A stretch of DNA of 5,254 nucleotides from an uncultured Flavobacterium sp. (GCA_946480635.1 CAMLKV010000194.1:1-5254), one strand, 5' to 3'. Shown: positions 1 to 5,090, counted from the first letter of the stretch. Translations and numbers: made by a program. The notes: generated from the letters alone by a model not told the origin.

Positions 1-2
1 AT

Positions 3-329
3 AATTGGTGGAAAGTTTCTAAAAAGAGCAAACAAATAGTTTTTCAAAATTATCAGCGTTTTTGTGATTTACTGGGGACACAACCAATTTGTCCTATTAC
101 AGATGAATTTTTAGGACAAATGGCAAGTGTTCCAGTTAAAACAGATAAACCAGTCGAATTAAAAGCACTTTTGTATGATAAATACAAAATACAAATTCCC
201 GTTATGCCATTAAACGAAAATATTTATATCAGATATTCTATCAATGGTTATAATTCTCAAGAAGATTTAGATAAGTTGTATAAGGCCTTAGAAGAAATTA
301 TTGCGACAACCGACTTGATAAAAAAATAG
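3..329 (+). CDS. C-terminal part of a class V PLP-dependent aminotransferase (isopenicillin N epimerase-like)
   Basis: The reading frame is open from the left edge of the window, so this is the last 108 codons of a gene that starts outside; the ATG at 120 is internal. The visible residues match the small C-terminal domain of class V (NifS/isopenicillin N epimerase-like) aminotransferases. The stretch FLGQMASVPV, the LLYDKYKIQIPVMPLNENIY segment and the following IRYSINGYNSQEDL are the pattern these enzymes use to end: an 'IQ(V/I)PV' strand, an '(I/L)R(I/Y)S' strand, then a helix with 'YN..ED...L'. The catalytic lysine and the PLP-binding residues lie in the missing upstream part, so activity and substrate cannot be judged. 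Members of this family act on cysteine-like or other amino acids in the cytoplasm. The gene ends with TAG directly before a hairpin repeat and faces a convergent methyltransferase gene. The family call comes from recalled motifs and is fairly secure; the exact substrate is unknown. Confidence 0.72.
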   Translation, partial: NWWKVSKKSKQIVFQNYQRFCDLLGTQPICPITDEFLGQMASVPVKTDKPVELKALLYDKYKIQIPVMPLNENIYIRYSINGYNSQEDLDKLYKALEEIIATTDLIKK

Positions 330-440
330 CCCAGATGGAAGTGACATCCTTTTATTGTAGTCTGAGGTGTTACACTTAGTTTGCCAAAGTGTTTTCTAAG
401 ACTACAATAAAAGATATAGCGGACAGCTGGAAAAAGCTCC
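330..440 (-). repeat. Flavobacterial intergenic hairpin repeat, copy A
   Basis: Read on the minus strand, this element has a conserved arm TCCGCTATATCTTTT, a long variable stem-loop, then a second conserved arm AAAAGGATG followed by CTTCCATC. The same two arms occur at 4326-4383 in plus orientation around a different stem-loop (copy B). The element fills the whole gap between two convergent genes and its right end reaches the methyltransferase stop codon. From memory, very similar arms ('TTTCCGCTATATCTTT ... AAAGGATGCCGCT') recur between genes in Flavobacterium genomes; this was not checked by search. Its likely role is as a terminator-like or mobile palindromic repeat. It encodes no protein. 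Confidence 0.65.
349..413. terminator. 15-bp hairpin between convergent genes, possible bidirectional terminator
   Basis: CTTTTATTGTAGTCT at 349-363 is perfectly complementary to AGACTACAATAAAAG at 399-413. Inside the loop a second 6-bp stem forms (ACACTT at 372-377 with AAGTGT at 387-392). A single bulged C at 348 allows two further outer pairs. The structure sits between the two stop codons (329 and 442), where a shared terminator would be expected. There is no clean run of T after the stem on either strand, so it is not a classical intrinsic terminator. The hairpin is certain from the sequence; the terminator function is inferred. Confidence 0.5.
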
Positions 441-1141
441 TAATACAATCTCGCTAAATAATCAAAATGTTTTCCTTCATGAACTAATTCACATTGTAAA
501 CCATTTGCATGACAAGCATTTTGGAGCGTGTTGTAATCTAAATATAGCCAAGGAAATGATTTTTCTGTTTCACCTTTATAATGTACAGTAAAAGTTAATT
601 CGCCATAATACCCATTAGCAGGAATCTCATAAGCACCATCTTCATCTTGGTCGTACATATAAATCAAATCGGAAGAATCAATTAATATTTGACCATTGGC
701 TGAAAGTAGTGATTTAAGTTTTTGTAGATATTTTGTAGTTTCTTTTAATGTGCCAAAAATCCCTGTCCCATTCATTAAAAGTAAAATAGTGTCAAACTTT
801 TCATCAGAATTTAAATCCAATACGTTTTTTGCAAAGGCATTCTTAATTCCTCTTAATGTACAAGCTTCTATTGCATTTGGTGAAATATCTATAGCAATTA
901 CATTTAGATTTTTTTCTTGTAGATAAAGTGCATGACTTCCCGCGCCACAACCAACATCCAATATTTTTCCTTTAGAAAGTTGTAAAGCCTTTTGTTCTAA
1001 CGTAGGCATTTCTTTAAAAGAGCGGAATAAATAAGCAACACTCATTTTATCAGGTTCTGATATATTAGTTTCGGTAATAATATCTTCAGGTGAATTATTG
1101 GTTTGATAATCTAATATAGCTTTGCCAAAAAGGTCTTTCAT
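440..1141 (-). CDS. Class I SAM-dependent methyltransferase
   Basis: This 233-residue protein has the class I (Rossmann-fold) methyltransferase core. Motif I, ILDVGCGAG at about residues 60-68, binds S-adenosylmethionine. The acidic residue ending strand 2, in VIAIDIS (Asp at about 85), should bind the ribose. FDTILLLMNGTG at about 116-127 is the motif IV region, and ANGQILIDSSDL is the later strand. It is expected to be cytoplasmic. The methyl acceptor cannot be deduced: the C-terminal part, with a YGELTFTVHYKG strand, is typical of small-molecule methyltransferases but not diagnostic. I chose the ATG at 1141 (MKDLFGKAILDYQ) because, as I recall, flavobacterial homologues begin there. The open frame extends to an ATG at 1228, but those 29 extra residues (MKASAYNSVSGG...) look non-conserved and would overlap the start of the divergent ykgJ-like gene. 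The TAG stop lies at the edge of repeat copy A. Confidence 0.85.
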   Translation of the reverse strand: MKDLFGKAILDYQTNNSPEDIITETNISEPDKMSVAYLFRSFKEMPTLEQKALQLSKGKILDVGCGAGSHALYLQEKNLNVIAIDISPNAIEACTLRGIKNAFAKNVLDLNSDEKFDTILLLMNGTGIFGTLKETTKYLQKLKSLLSANGQILIDSSDLIYMYDQDEDGAYEIPANGYYGELTFTVHYKGETEKSFPWLYLDYNTLQNACHANGLQCELVHEGKHFDYLARLY

Positions 1142-1162
1142 TATGACTGATGTATTAATATG

Positions 1163-1193
1163 ATTGTTTGTTGAGTTGATTTGAGTAATTTTG
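1163..1193 (+). promoter_or_regulatory. Bacteroidota-type promoter for the YkgJ-family gene
   Basis: ATTG at 1163-1166 serves as the -33 element and TAATTTTG at 1186-1193 matches the -7 consensus TAnnTTTG exactly, with a 19-bp spacer. Transcription would start near 1199, giving a leader of about 14 nt before the ATG at 1213, which has no Shine-Dalgarno sequence. The promoter lies in the 71-bp gap shared with the divergent methyltransferase gene. Confidence 0.6.
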
Positions 1194-1212
1194 CCTCCAG
1201 AAACTGAATTAT

Positions 1213-1710
1213 ATGCTGAAGCCTTCATTACAAGAAATTCAAAAACTAGCCAAAGATAAGCATAACGAAAACAAAAAGTATTTTGACAAGCTGAAAAAGA
1301 AAGCTCCTAAAAATATTGATTACGTAATGCAGGAATTACATGATTCCGAATTTAAGCGTACAGATTGTTTAGAATGTGCTAATTGTTGTAAAACAACAGG
1401 TCCATTATTTACTTCTGCAGATATTGAGCGAATCGCGAAACATTTTAGAATGAAGCCACAGCAGTTCATCGATCAATATTTGCGAATAGATGAGGATAAT
1501 GATTATGTGTTGCAAAGCGTCCCTTGTACTTTTTTGGACAACGAAAATTATTGTATGATTTATGATGTAAGGCCAAAAGCCTGCCGAGAATTTCCACATA
1601 CGGACCGTAAAAAGTTTCAGCAAATTTCAAATTTGACATTAAAAAACGTTGCTATCTGCCCTGCGGCTTATAATATAGTAGAAGAAATGAAAAAGAAAAT
1701 GCCACTTTAA
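1213..1710 (+). CDS. YkgJ-family cysteine-cluster protein (CxxCxxCC, UPF0153)
   Basis: This 165-residue protein carries the hallmark of the CxxCxxCC/YkgJ family: CLECANCC at residues 52-59 (Cys52, 55, 58, 59), followed by a glycine-proline turn and the IERIAKHF helix. Further conserved cysteines lie in PCTFLDNENYC (105 and 114), VRPKAC (124) and AICP (149). Together they make a plausible metal site, zinc or an iron-sulfur cluster. Members are often annotated as Fe-S-cluster-containing proteins, but no reaction has been firmly assigned to most of them. The first 45 residues are a lysine-rich helical segment with no signal peptide, so the protein should be cytoplasmic. The ATG at 1213 fits a promoter 20 bp upstream. 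The gene is divergent from the methyltransferase gene and convergent with the NamZ-like gene. Its last codons and stop lie inside a perfect palindrome. The family is clear; the function is unknown. Confidence 0.88.
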   Translation: MLKPSLQEIQKLAKDKHNENKKYFDKLKKKAPKNIDYVMQELHDSEFKRTDCLECANCCKTTGPLFTSADIERIAKHFRMKPQQFIDQYLRIDEDNDYVLQSVPCTFLDNENYCMIYDVRPKACREFPHTDRKKFQQISNLTLKNVAICPAAYNIVEEMKKKMPL

Positions 1711-1730
1711 AGTGGCATTTTCTTTTTTTA
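1690..1730. terminator. Intrinsic bidirectional terminator overlapping the ykgJ-like stop codon
   Basis: Positions 1690-1727 form a perfect 38-nt palindrome with 19 nt per arm. The GC-containing core is GCCACTTT/AAAGTGGC, flanked by an A-rich left arm and a T-rich right arm that continues to TTTTTTTA. On the plus strand this is a classical stem plus U-tract for the YkgJ-family gene, whose TAA (1708-1710) sits at the centre of the hairpin. On the minus strand the A-rich arm becomes a U-tract, so the same structure can terminate the NamZ-like transcript, which arrives about 30 bp downstream of its stop codon. Confidence 0.9.
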
Positions 1731-1739
1731 GGATAGTGT

Positions 1740-1761
1740 ACCCTGAGCGTTGTCGAAGGGT
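1740..1761. repeat. REP-like short palindrome, copy 1
   Basis: The sequence is ACCC, T, GAGCG, TT, GTCGA, A, GGGT. The outer arms ACCCT (1740-1744) and AGGGT (1757-1761) pair, and CG/CG pairs again around a TTGT loop. It shares the core TGAGCGnnGTCGAA with 4347-4366, where the flanking arms differ but still pair. The core resembles the 'TGAGC(G)nAGTCGAA' short palindromes often seen between genes in many bacteria. The last base coincides with the first base of the complemented stop codon of the NamZ-like gene. Confidence 0.65.
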
Positions 1762-3014
1762 TATTTATATAATAAATACTTTTTTCTCATTTCCTTAAAA
1801 GATTTCAATCCAACTTCCCAAGATTTTCTAATCTCAGTTTCAGAAACCCCGCTTTCAATTTGTTGCTGTAGTTTTTTAGTGCCAGCTAGTTTTGTAAAAA
1901 AATCGTTGAAGAATGGATTTTTGGTTTGCAAATTTTCTGTATAGGCTTTAATCAGCCATTTTAATTCCAAACAATTTACTTTTTGAATCCCGCTTAAATC
2001 TTCACCAAAGCATTCTTTACCATTCCAAACAGGGTCTTTTGAACCAAAATTTGGTTTCGGTGTAAAACTATAACCACTGTTATTTAAATAAGGTGAACCA
2101 TAAATTTGAAATTGTTTCTCTGTTCCTCGACCTACGCTTACATTGGTTCCTTCAAAAAAACATAAACTAGCATATAAATTTATTGCTTGGTCATTTGGTA
2201 AATTAGGAGATGGTTTTACTGGTAAGCTATATGACATTGTTTTATTATAATTCAAACAAGGAATAACGGTAAGGTTACATTGAATTCCTTTGGCTAACCA
2301 TTTCTCTCCATTAATCATTTTGGCATATTCGCCAATTGTCATTCCGTGTAACACAGGTATTTGATGCATACCTACAAAACTACTGTGTTCTTTTTCTAAA
2401 ATAGGTCCGTCAACAATGCTTCCGTTTGGATTTGGTCTATCAAAAACTACCAGAGGAATATTGTTTTCTGCACAAGCTTCCATGACATAATGTAAAGAAG
2501 ATATATAGGTGTAGAATCGTGCGCCTACATCTTGTAAATCAAAAACCAAAATGTCAATTCCAGCTAATTGTTCAGGTTTTGGCTTTTTGTTATTTCCGTA
2601 TAATGAAACTATTGGTAAACCAGTTTTAGTGTCTTTTCCGTCTTTTATTAATTCACCAGCATCAGCAGTTCCTCTAAAACCATGCTCTGGAGCATATATT
2701 TTTTTAAGAGTAATTTTCTTTTCAATTAAAAAATCAACCAAATGATTCTTGTTAGAAAGTATCCCTGTTTGATTCGTAACGATACCAACTTTTTTGTCTT
2801 TTAATATAGGTAAATAGGCTTCGAAATTATCAGCTCCAGTTTTAATTGGTTCGGATATTTTAACCTCTTCGGTTTTTACAGATGTTTGATTATTTATTTC
2901 TTGAGTCTTTTTACAATTTCCACAAGAAATCATAGTTAAAAACAAGAATAAAAATGTATTTTTGACACCAACGAATGTATTTATACGTCGAAAAGAAAAA
3001 CTGTAAATCATCAT
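1761..3014 (-). CDS. namZ: DUF1343 / NamZ-family exo-beta-N-acetylmuramidase lipoprotein
   Basis: This 417-residue protein is a full-length member of the DUF1343 family (PF07075, glycoside hydrolase family GH171). Its characterised members, NamZ of Bacillus subtilis and Tannerella forsythia, remove N-acetylmuramic acid from the non-reducing end of peptidoglycan fragments. Family motifs in order are KVGIVTNQTG (75-84), the probable active-site segment APEHGFRG (108-115, with Glu110 as the candidate catalytic acid), DLQDVGARFYTYIS (159-172), FDRPNPNG (191-198), VLHGMTIGEYA (221-231), PSPNLP (268-273) and EGTNVSVGRGTEKQF (288-302). Residues 18-31 (KNTFLFLFLTMISC) look like a lipoprotein signal ending at Cys31, although the residue at -3 is Met rather than Leu. 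No acidic surface-export tag follows (GNCKKTQE), so a periplasm-facing lipoprotein is likely. The start is MM at 3014; the positively charged stretch before the hydrophobic core is long. No MurNAc uptake or kinase gene is visible nearby. Confidence 0.88.
   Translation of the reverse strand: MMIYSFSFRRINTFVGVKNTFLFLFLTMISCGNCKKTQEINNQTSVKTEEVKISEPIKTGADNFEAYLPILKDKKVGIVTNQTGILSNKNHLVDFLIEKKITLKKIYAPEHGFRGTADAGELIKDGKDTKTGLPIVSLYGNNKKPKPEQLAGIDILVFDLQDVGARFYTYISSLHYVMEACAENNIPLVVFDRPNPNGSIVDGPILEKEHSSFVGMHQIPVLHGMTIGEYAKMINGEKWLAKGIQCNLTVIPCLNYNKTMSYSLPVKPSPNLPNDQAINLYASLCFFEGTNVSVGRGTEKQFQIYGSPYLNNSGYSFTPKPNFGSKDPVWNGKECFGEDLSGIQKVNCLELKWLIKAYTENLQTKNPFFNDFFTKLAGTKKLQQQIESGVSETEIRKSWEVGLKSFKEMRKKYLLYK
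2957..2964 (+). promoter_or_regulatory. Candidate -7 element for the Lol-type permease gene
   Basis: TATTTTTG matches TAnnTTTG exactly. It lies about 55 bp before the TTG start codon, inside the 5' coding part of the divergent NamZ-like gene. Transcription would begin near 2971 with a leader of about 47 nt. No good -33 TTG is visible at the expected distance, so this is tentative. Confidence 0.4.
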
Positions 3015-3017
3015 CTT

Positions 3018-4271
3018 TTGAATTTAGAATATTTTATTGCCCGAAGATTAACTAGGGCTAAAGACCATAAAAGTAATATATCTTCGCCAATTATAAAAAT
3101 TGCGATTGCTGCTATTGCTATTGGTGTGGTAATGATGATTGTGTCTGTGGCAACAGGAATTGGTCTTCAAAATAAAATACGTCAAAAAATTGCTGCGTTT
3201 AACGGTCATATTGTAATCTCAAATTTCGATGATAATCAATCAGAAGTAAGTGTTAATCCAGTTTCGACAAATCAAGATTTCTATCCAAAGTTTAAATCGG
3301 TACAAGGAATAAACCATATTCAGGCCGTTGCTAGCAAAGGAGGAATCATTAGGACCGAAAAATCATTCGAAGGAATTGTATTTAAAGGAGTAGGTAAAGA
3401 TTATAAATGGGATAATCTAACAGAATATCTAGTTCAAGGAAGAATTCCTAATCTTAAAGAAGAATTAAATCCCGAGATACTTATATCTGAATACTTAGCA
3501 AATCGACTAGAGCTAAAGCTAGGGGATAAGTGTAATACTTTTTTTATGAAAGAAGGAGGGAATCAGCTACCAAACCTCAGAGTGTTTAAAATAGTTGGAA
3601 TTTATAATTCTGGATTTCAAGAATTCGACGCTACATTCTTAATAGGAGATATTCGACATATCCAAAAAATGAATAAATGGAAACCTACCGAAGTAGGTGC
3701 TTTTGAAGTATTCGTTGATGATTTTGATAAGATAGAAGAAAAAGGAGCCGAAGTTTATAACAACACTCAAAATAAAGATGACGCCTCTAAGACACTAGAT
3801 ACACAAACCATTTCTCAAAAATACTTTTATATATTCGAATGGTTAAAGCTGTTCGACTTTAATATATTAGTAATCCTTTCAATCATGATAGTTGTGGCTA
3901 CTATTAATATGGTAGTTGCACTTCTTGTTCTAATTTTAGAAAGAACACAAATGATTGGTATTCTCAAATCTATAGGGGCAAACAATTGGACTGTTAGAAA
4001 GATATTTCTTTTTAATGCATTGTATTTAATCGCGCAAGGCCTTCTTTGGGGTAATGTAATAGGCATAGGGTTGTTGCTTGTTCAAAAATACTTTGGAATT
4101 GTAAAGCTTAATCCCGAAAACTATTATGTAAACACAGCACCAGTTGATATTAATCTGTGGTATATATTCTTGCTTAATATAGGTACGGTGGCAGTTTGCT
4201 TTTTAGTGCTGCACATACCTTCTCATATAGTAACTAAGATTTCTCCAGTAAAAGCTATCAAGTTTAGTTAG
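3018..4271 (+). CDS. LolC/LolE-type ABC transporter permease (FtsX/MacB-like)
   Basis: This 417-residue inner-membrane protein has the LolC/LolE layout. A first membrane segment lies at about 25-47 (IIKIAIAAIAIGVVMMIVSV), followed by a large periplasmic domain at about 50-278 (MacB_PCD type). The FtsX domain has three membrane segments at about 281-306, 329-356 and 379-400. The cytoplasmic coupling stretch ERTQMIGILKSIGANNW (308-324) and the C-terminal ISPVKAIKFS ending are typical. In Lol systems such permeases, with the LolD ATPase, pull lipoproteins from the inner membrane and pass them to the carrier LolA. No lolD gene is in the window, and in Bacteroidota a single permease type may serve as a homodimer. 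I chose the TTG at 3018 because the frame upstream to the stop at 2949 holds no ATG, the next ATG is inside the first membrane segment, and NLEYFIA is the usual family N-terminus. Related FtsX-type exporters remain an alternative. Confidence 0.86.
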   Translation: MNLEYFIARRLTRAKDHKSNISSPIIKIAIAAIAIGVVMMIVSVATGIGLQNKIRQKIAAFNGHIVISNFDDNQSEVSVNPVSTNQDFYPKFKSVQGINHIQAVASKGGIIRTEKSFEGIVFKGVGKDYKWDNLTEYLVQGRIPNLKEELNPEILISEYLANRLELKLGDKCNTFFMKEGGNQLPNLRVFKIVGIYNSGFQEFDATFLIGDIRHIQKMNKWKPTEVGAFEVFVDDFDKIEEKGAEVYNNTQNKDDASKTLDTQTISQKYFYIFEWLKLFDFNILVILSIMIVVATINMVVALLVLILERTQMIGILKSIGANNWTVRKIFLFNALYLIAQGLLWGNVIGIGLLLVQKYFGIVKLNPENYYVNTAPVDINLWYIFLLNIGTVAVCFLVLHIPSHIVTKISPVKAIKFS

Positions 4272-4346
4272 GGTTTAATCTTCTTCACTTTTTTATTTCT
4301 GGCATGTCCTTTCGGGTCGGTCTTTCCGCTATATCTTTAATACGGT

Positions 4347-4366
4347 CATTGAGCGGAGTCGAAATG
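4347..4366. repeat. REP-like short palindrome, copy 2, nested in repeat copy B
   Basis: CATTGAGCGGAGTCGAAATG has the core TGAGCGnnGTCGAA shared with 1740-1761. The outer CATT (4347-4350) pairs with AATG (4363-4366), where copy 1 has CCCT with AGGG. It sits exactly at the loop end of the 11-bp stem of repeat copy B, so a smaller palindrome occupies the loop of a larger one. Confidence 0.65.
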
Positions 4367-4393
4367 CCCGTATTAAAGGATGCTGCTAACTTG

Positions 4394-4411
4394 TCTCGTC
4401 GCTAGACGAGA
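4394..4411. repeat. 7-bp hairpin at the end of repeat copy B
   Basis: TCTCGTC (4394-4400) and GACGAGA (4405-4411) form a perfect 7-bp stem with a GCTA loop, just before ATCCCTCACG. It appears to be part of, or appended to, repeat copy B. No T-run follows, so it is unlikely to be an intrinsic terminator by itself. Confidence 0.6.
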
Positions 4412-4422
4412 TCCCTCACGCA

Positions 4423-4592
4423 TATACTACATATATATAATAGAGAAGGTAAATAGGTGTACTTATATATAGACAGAAGTCAAAAACAGTAAAAGCTGTG
4501 CTAAAATCTGAGGGATTAAAAAAACTTTCGAGGCTAACTTACTGACCATCAGTGAAGCTGTAAAAAACTTCAAAAAAAGATATATAAAAGGC
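4423..4592. other. AT-rich non-coding stretch upstream of the rRNA promoters
   Basis: No credible gene is present on either strand. The minus-strand open frame at 4463-4660 lacks any recognisable protein features and runs through promoter P1. The only structures seen are alternating AT tracts at 4421-4470, a small hairpin (ACTGA at 4541-4545 with TCAGT at 4549-4553) and A-tracts at 4560-4590. The A-tracts precede the first rRNA promoter and could act as an UP-like or bent-DNA element. Confidence 0.6.
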
Positions 4593-4622
4593 TTGTGTAA
4601 TTGAAAAAAGGTGGTACTTTTG
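4593..4622 (+). promoter_or_regulatory. rRNA promoter P1
   Basis: TTG at 4593-4595 and TACTTTTG at 4615-4622 are separated by 19 bp, a perfect Bacteroidota sigma-A (RpoD) layout. The -7 element runs into CACCCGCAA, which is shared with the other three promoters. A boxA-like element follows at 4661. A-rich DNA lies directly upstream. Confidence 0.82.
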
Positions 4623-4660
4623 CACCCGCAATCAACAACAAGATGGTTGCAAACAAGCAA

Positions 4661-4678
4661 AGTTCTTTATCATAGTGT
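4661..4678 (+). promoter_or_regulatory. boxA-like leader element after P1
   Basis: AGTTCTTTATCATAGTG resembles the rRNA boxA antitermination signal (TGCTCTTTAACA in E. coli), which binds NusB-NusE in the nascent transcript. It is the best boxA match of the four and has the GTTC, 6 nt, ATAGTG spacing shared with its copies. Confidence 0.5.
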
Positions 4679-4744
4679 TAAAAAATCTTTAAGTGATTGA
4701 GTTTAAAGCGAGAGCGAAAAACTTGAAAAAAATTACAAAAAAGA

Positions 4745-4777
4745 TTTGGAGATAAGAAAATAAAGATGTTATCTTTG
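4745..4777 (+). promoter_or_regulatory. rRNA promoter P2
   Basis: TTTG at 4745-4748 and TATCTTTG at 4770-4777 are 21 bp apart. The following CACCCCGCAA is the shared start-site region, with one more C than in P1. The -7 element lies 155 bp after that of P1. Confidence 0.82.
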
Positions 4778-4793
4778 CACCCCGCAACGGAGA

Positions 4794-4812
4794 AGTTCTT
4801 AAGGTATATTGA
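4794..4812 (+). promoter_or_regulatory. boxA-like leader element after P2
   Basis: AGTTCTTAAGGTATATTGA has the GTTCwT...ATATTG pattern with 7 nt between GTTC and ATATTG. It starts 17 nt after the -7 element of P2, so it lies at the very start of the P2 transcript. Confidence 0.45.
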
Positions 4813-4859
4813 CTATAAAAACGGAATGAAAATTTTCTCAAAAAAAAGTTTCAAAAAGT

Positions 4860-4890
4860 TTTGGTAAATAGAAAAAGAATTTTACTTTTG
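4860..4890 (+). promoter_or_regulatory. rRNA promoter P3
   Basis: TTTG at 4860-4863 and TACTTTTG at 4883-4890 are 19 bp apart, followed by CACCCCGCAA exactly as in P2. The -7 element lies 113 bp after that of P2. Confidence 0.82.
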
Positions 4891-4909
4891 CACCCCGCAA
4901 AGTCAGGGA

Positions 4910-4928
4910 AGTTCATTTGAAATATTGA
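4910..4928 (+). promoter_or_regulatory. boxA-like leader element after P3
   Basis: AGTTCATTTGAAATATTGA shows GTTC, 7 nt, ATATTG, the same spacing as the element after P2. It begins 20 nt after the -7 element of P3. Confidence 0.42.
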
Positions 4929-4984
4929 GTAAGTAATTGAGGGTTGAGTCTTTGAAAAAAGATGAAAAAATAAATCAAAAATTA

Positions 4985-5016
4985 TTTGCGAGATTAGAAA
5001 AGAGTTTTTACCTTTG
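4985..5016 (+). promoter_or_regulatory. rRNA promoter P4, closest to 16S
   Basis: TTTG at 4985-4988 and TACCTTTG at 5009-5016 are 20 bp apart, followed by CACCCGCAA as in P1. Transcripts from here would carry a leader of about 180 nt before the mature 16S end. Confidence 0.82.
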
Positions 5017-5062
5017 CACCCGCAAAAACAACGAAAGGAGTTTAGCGAAAATTAAGAAGAAA

Positions 5063-5081
5063 CGTTCATAGACATATTGGA
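5063..5081 (+). promoter_or_regulatory. boxA-like leader element proximal to 16S
   Basis: CGTTCATAGACATATTGGA has GTTC, 6 nt, ATATTG. It is common to transcripts from all four promoters and resembles the 'GTTC..TGACATATTG' stretch I recall from other Bacteroidota rRNA leaders. Assigning it to boxA is an inference. Confidence 0.45.
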
Positions 5082-5090
5082 TTGACAGCC

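Larger units (their letters stand above)
4301..4422 (+). repeat. Flavobacterial intergenic hairpin repeat, copy B
   Basis: The conserved left arm CGGTCTTTCCGCTATATC runs into CTTTAATACGG (4335-4345), which pairs perfectly over 11 bp with CCGTATTAAAG (4368-4378). The second conserved arm, AAAGGATGCTGCT, and an ATCCCTCACGCA ending follow. The arms match copy A (330-440, opposite orientation), including the same single-base bulge next to the stem (G4379 here, C348 there). The variable stem sequences of the two copies are unrelated. The element begins 29 bp after the permease stop codon and may help end that transcript before the rRNA region. Its boundaries are approximate. Confidence 0.65.

Noticed and set aside
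330..440. CRISPR repeat or small RNA gene
   Set aside because: There is one copy with no regularly spaced repeats and no promoter in the gap. The hairpin and conserved arms fit an intergenic repeat better.
696..926. Plus-strand open frame of 76 codons inside the methyltransferase gene
   Set aside because: It is antisense to a well-supported methyltransferase core and has no family features. The other overlapping frames at 1405-1623, 1750-1944, 2551-2745 and 3827-4066 are rejected for the same reason.
1251..1258. Minus-strand TATCTTTG as a firm promoter of the methyltransferase
   Set aside because: It matches the -7 consensus, but the nearest upstream TTTG leaves only a 13-bp spacer and it lies in the ykgJ-like coding region. 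Kept only as a note on start ambiguity.
4423..4592. tRNA or other structured RNA gene upstream of the rRNA promoters
   Set aside because: No cloverleaf, TTCGAnTC-type T-loop or CCA-like end was found; the only stem is the short ACTGA/TCAGT hairpin.
4463..4660. Minus-strand open frame of 65 codons in the rRNA upstream region
   Set aside because: It has no recognisable domain, spans promoter P1 and the adjacent start region, and has no promoter of its own. It is most likely a chance frame.
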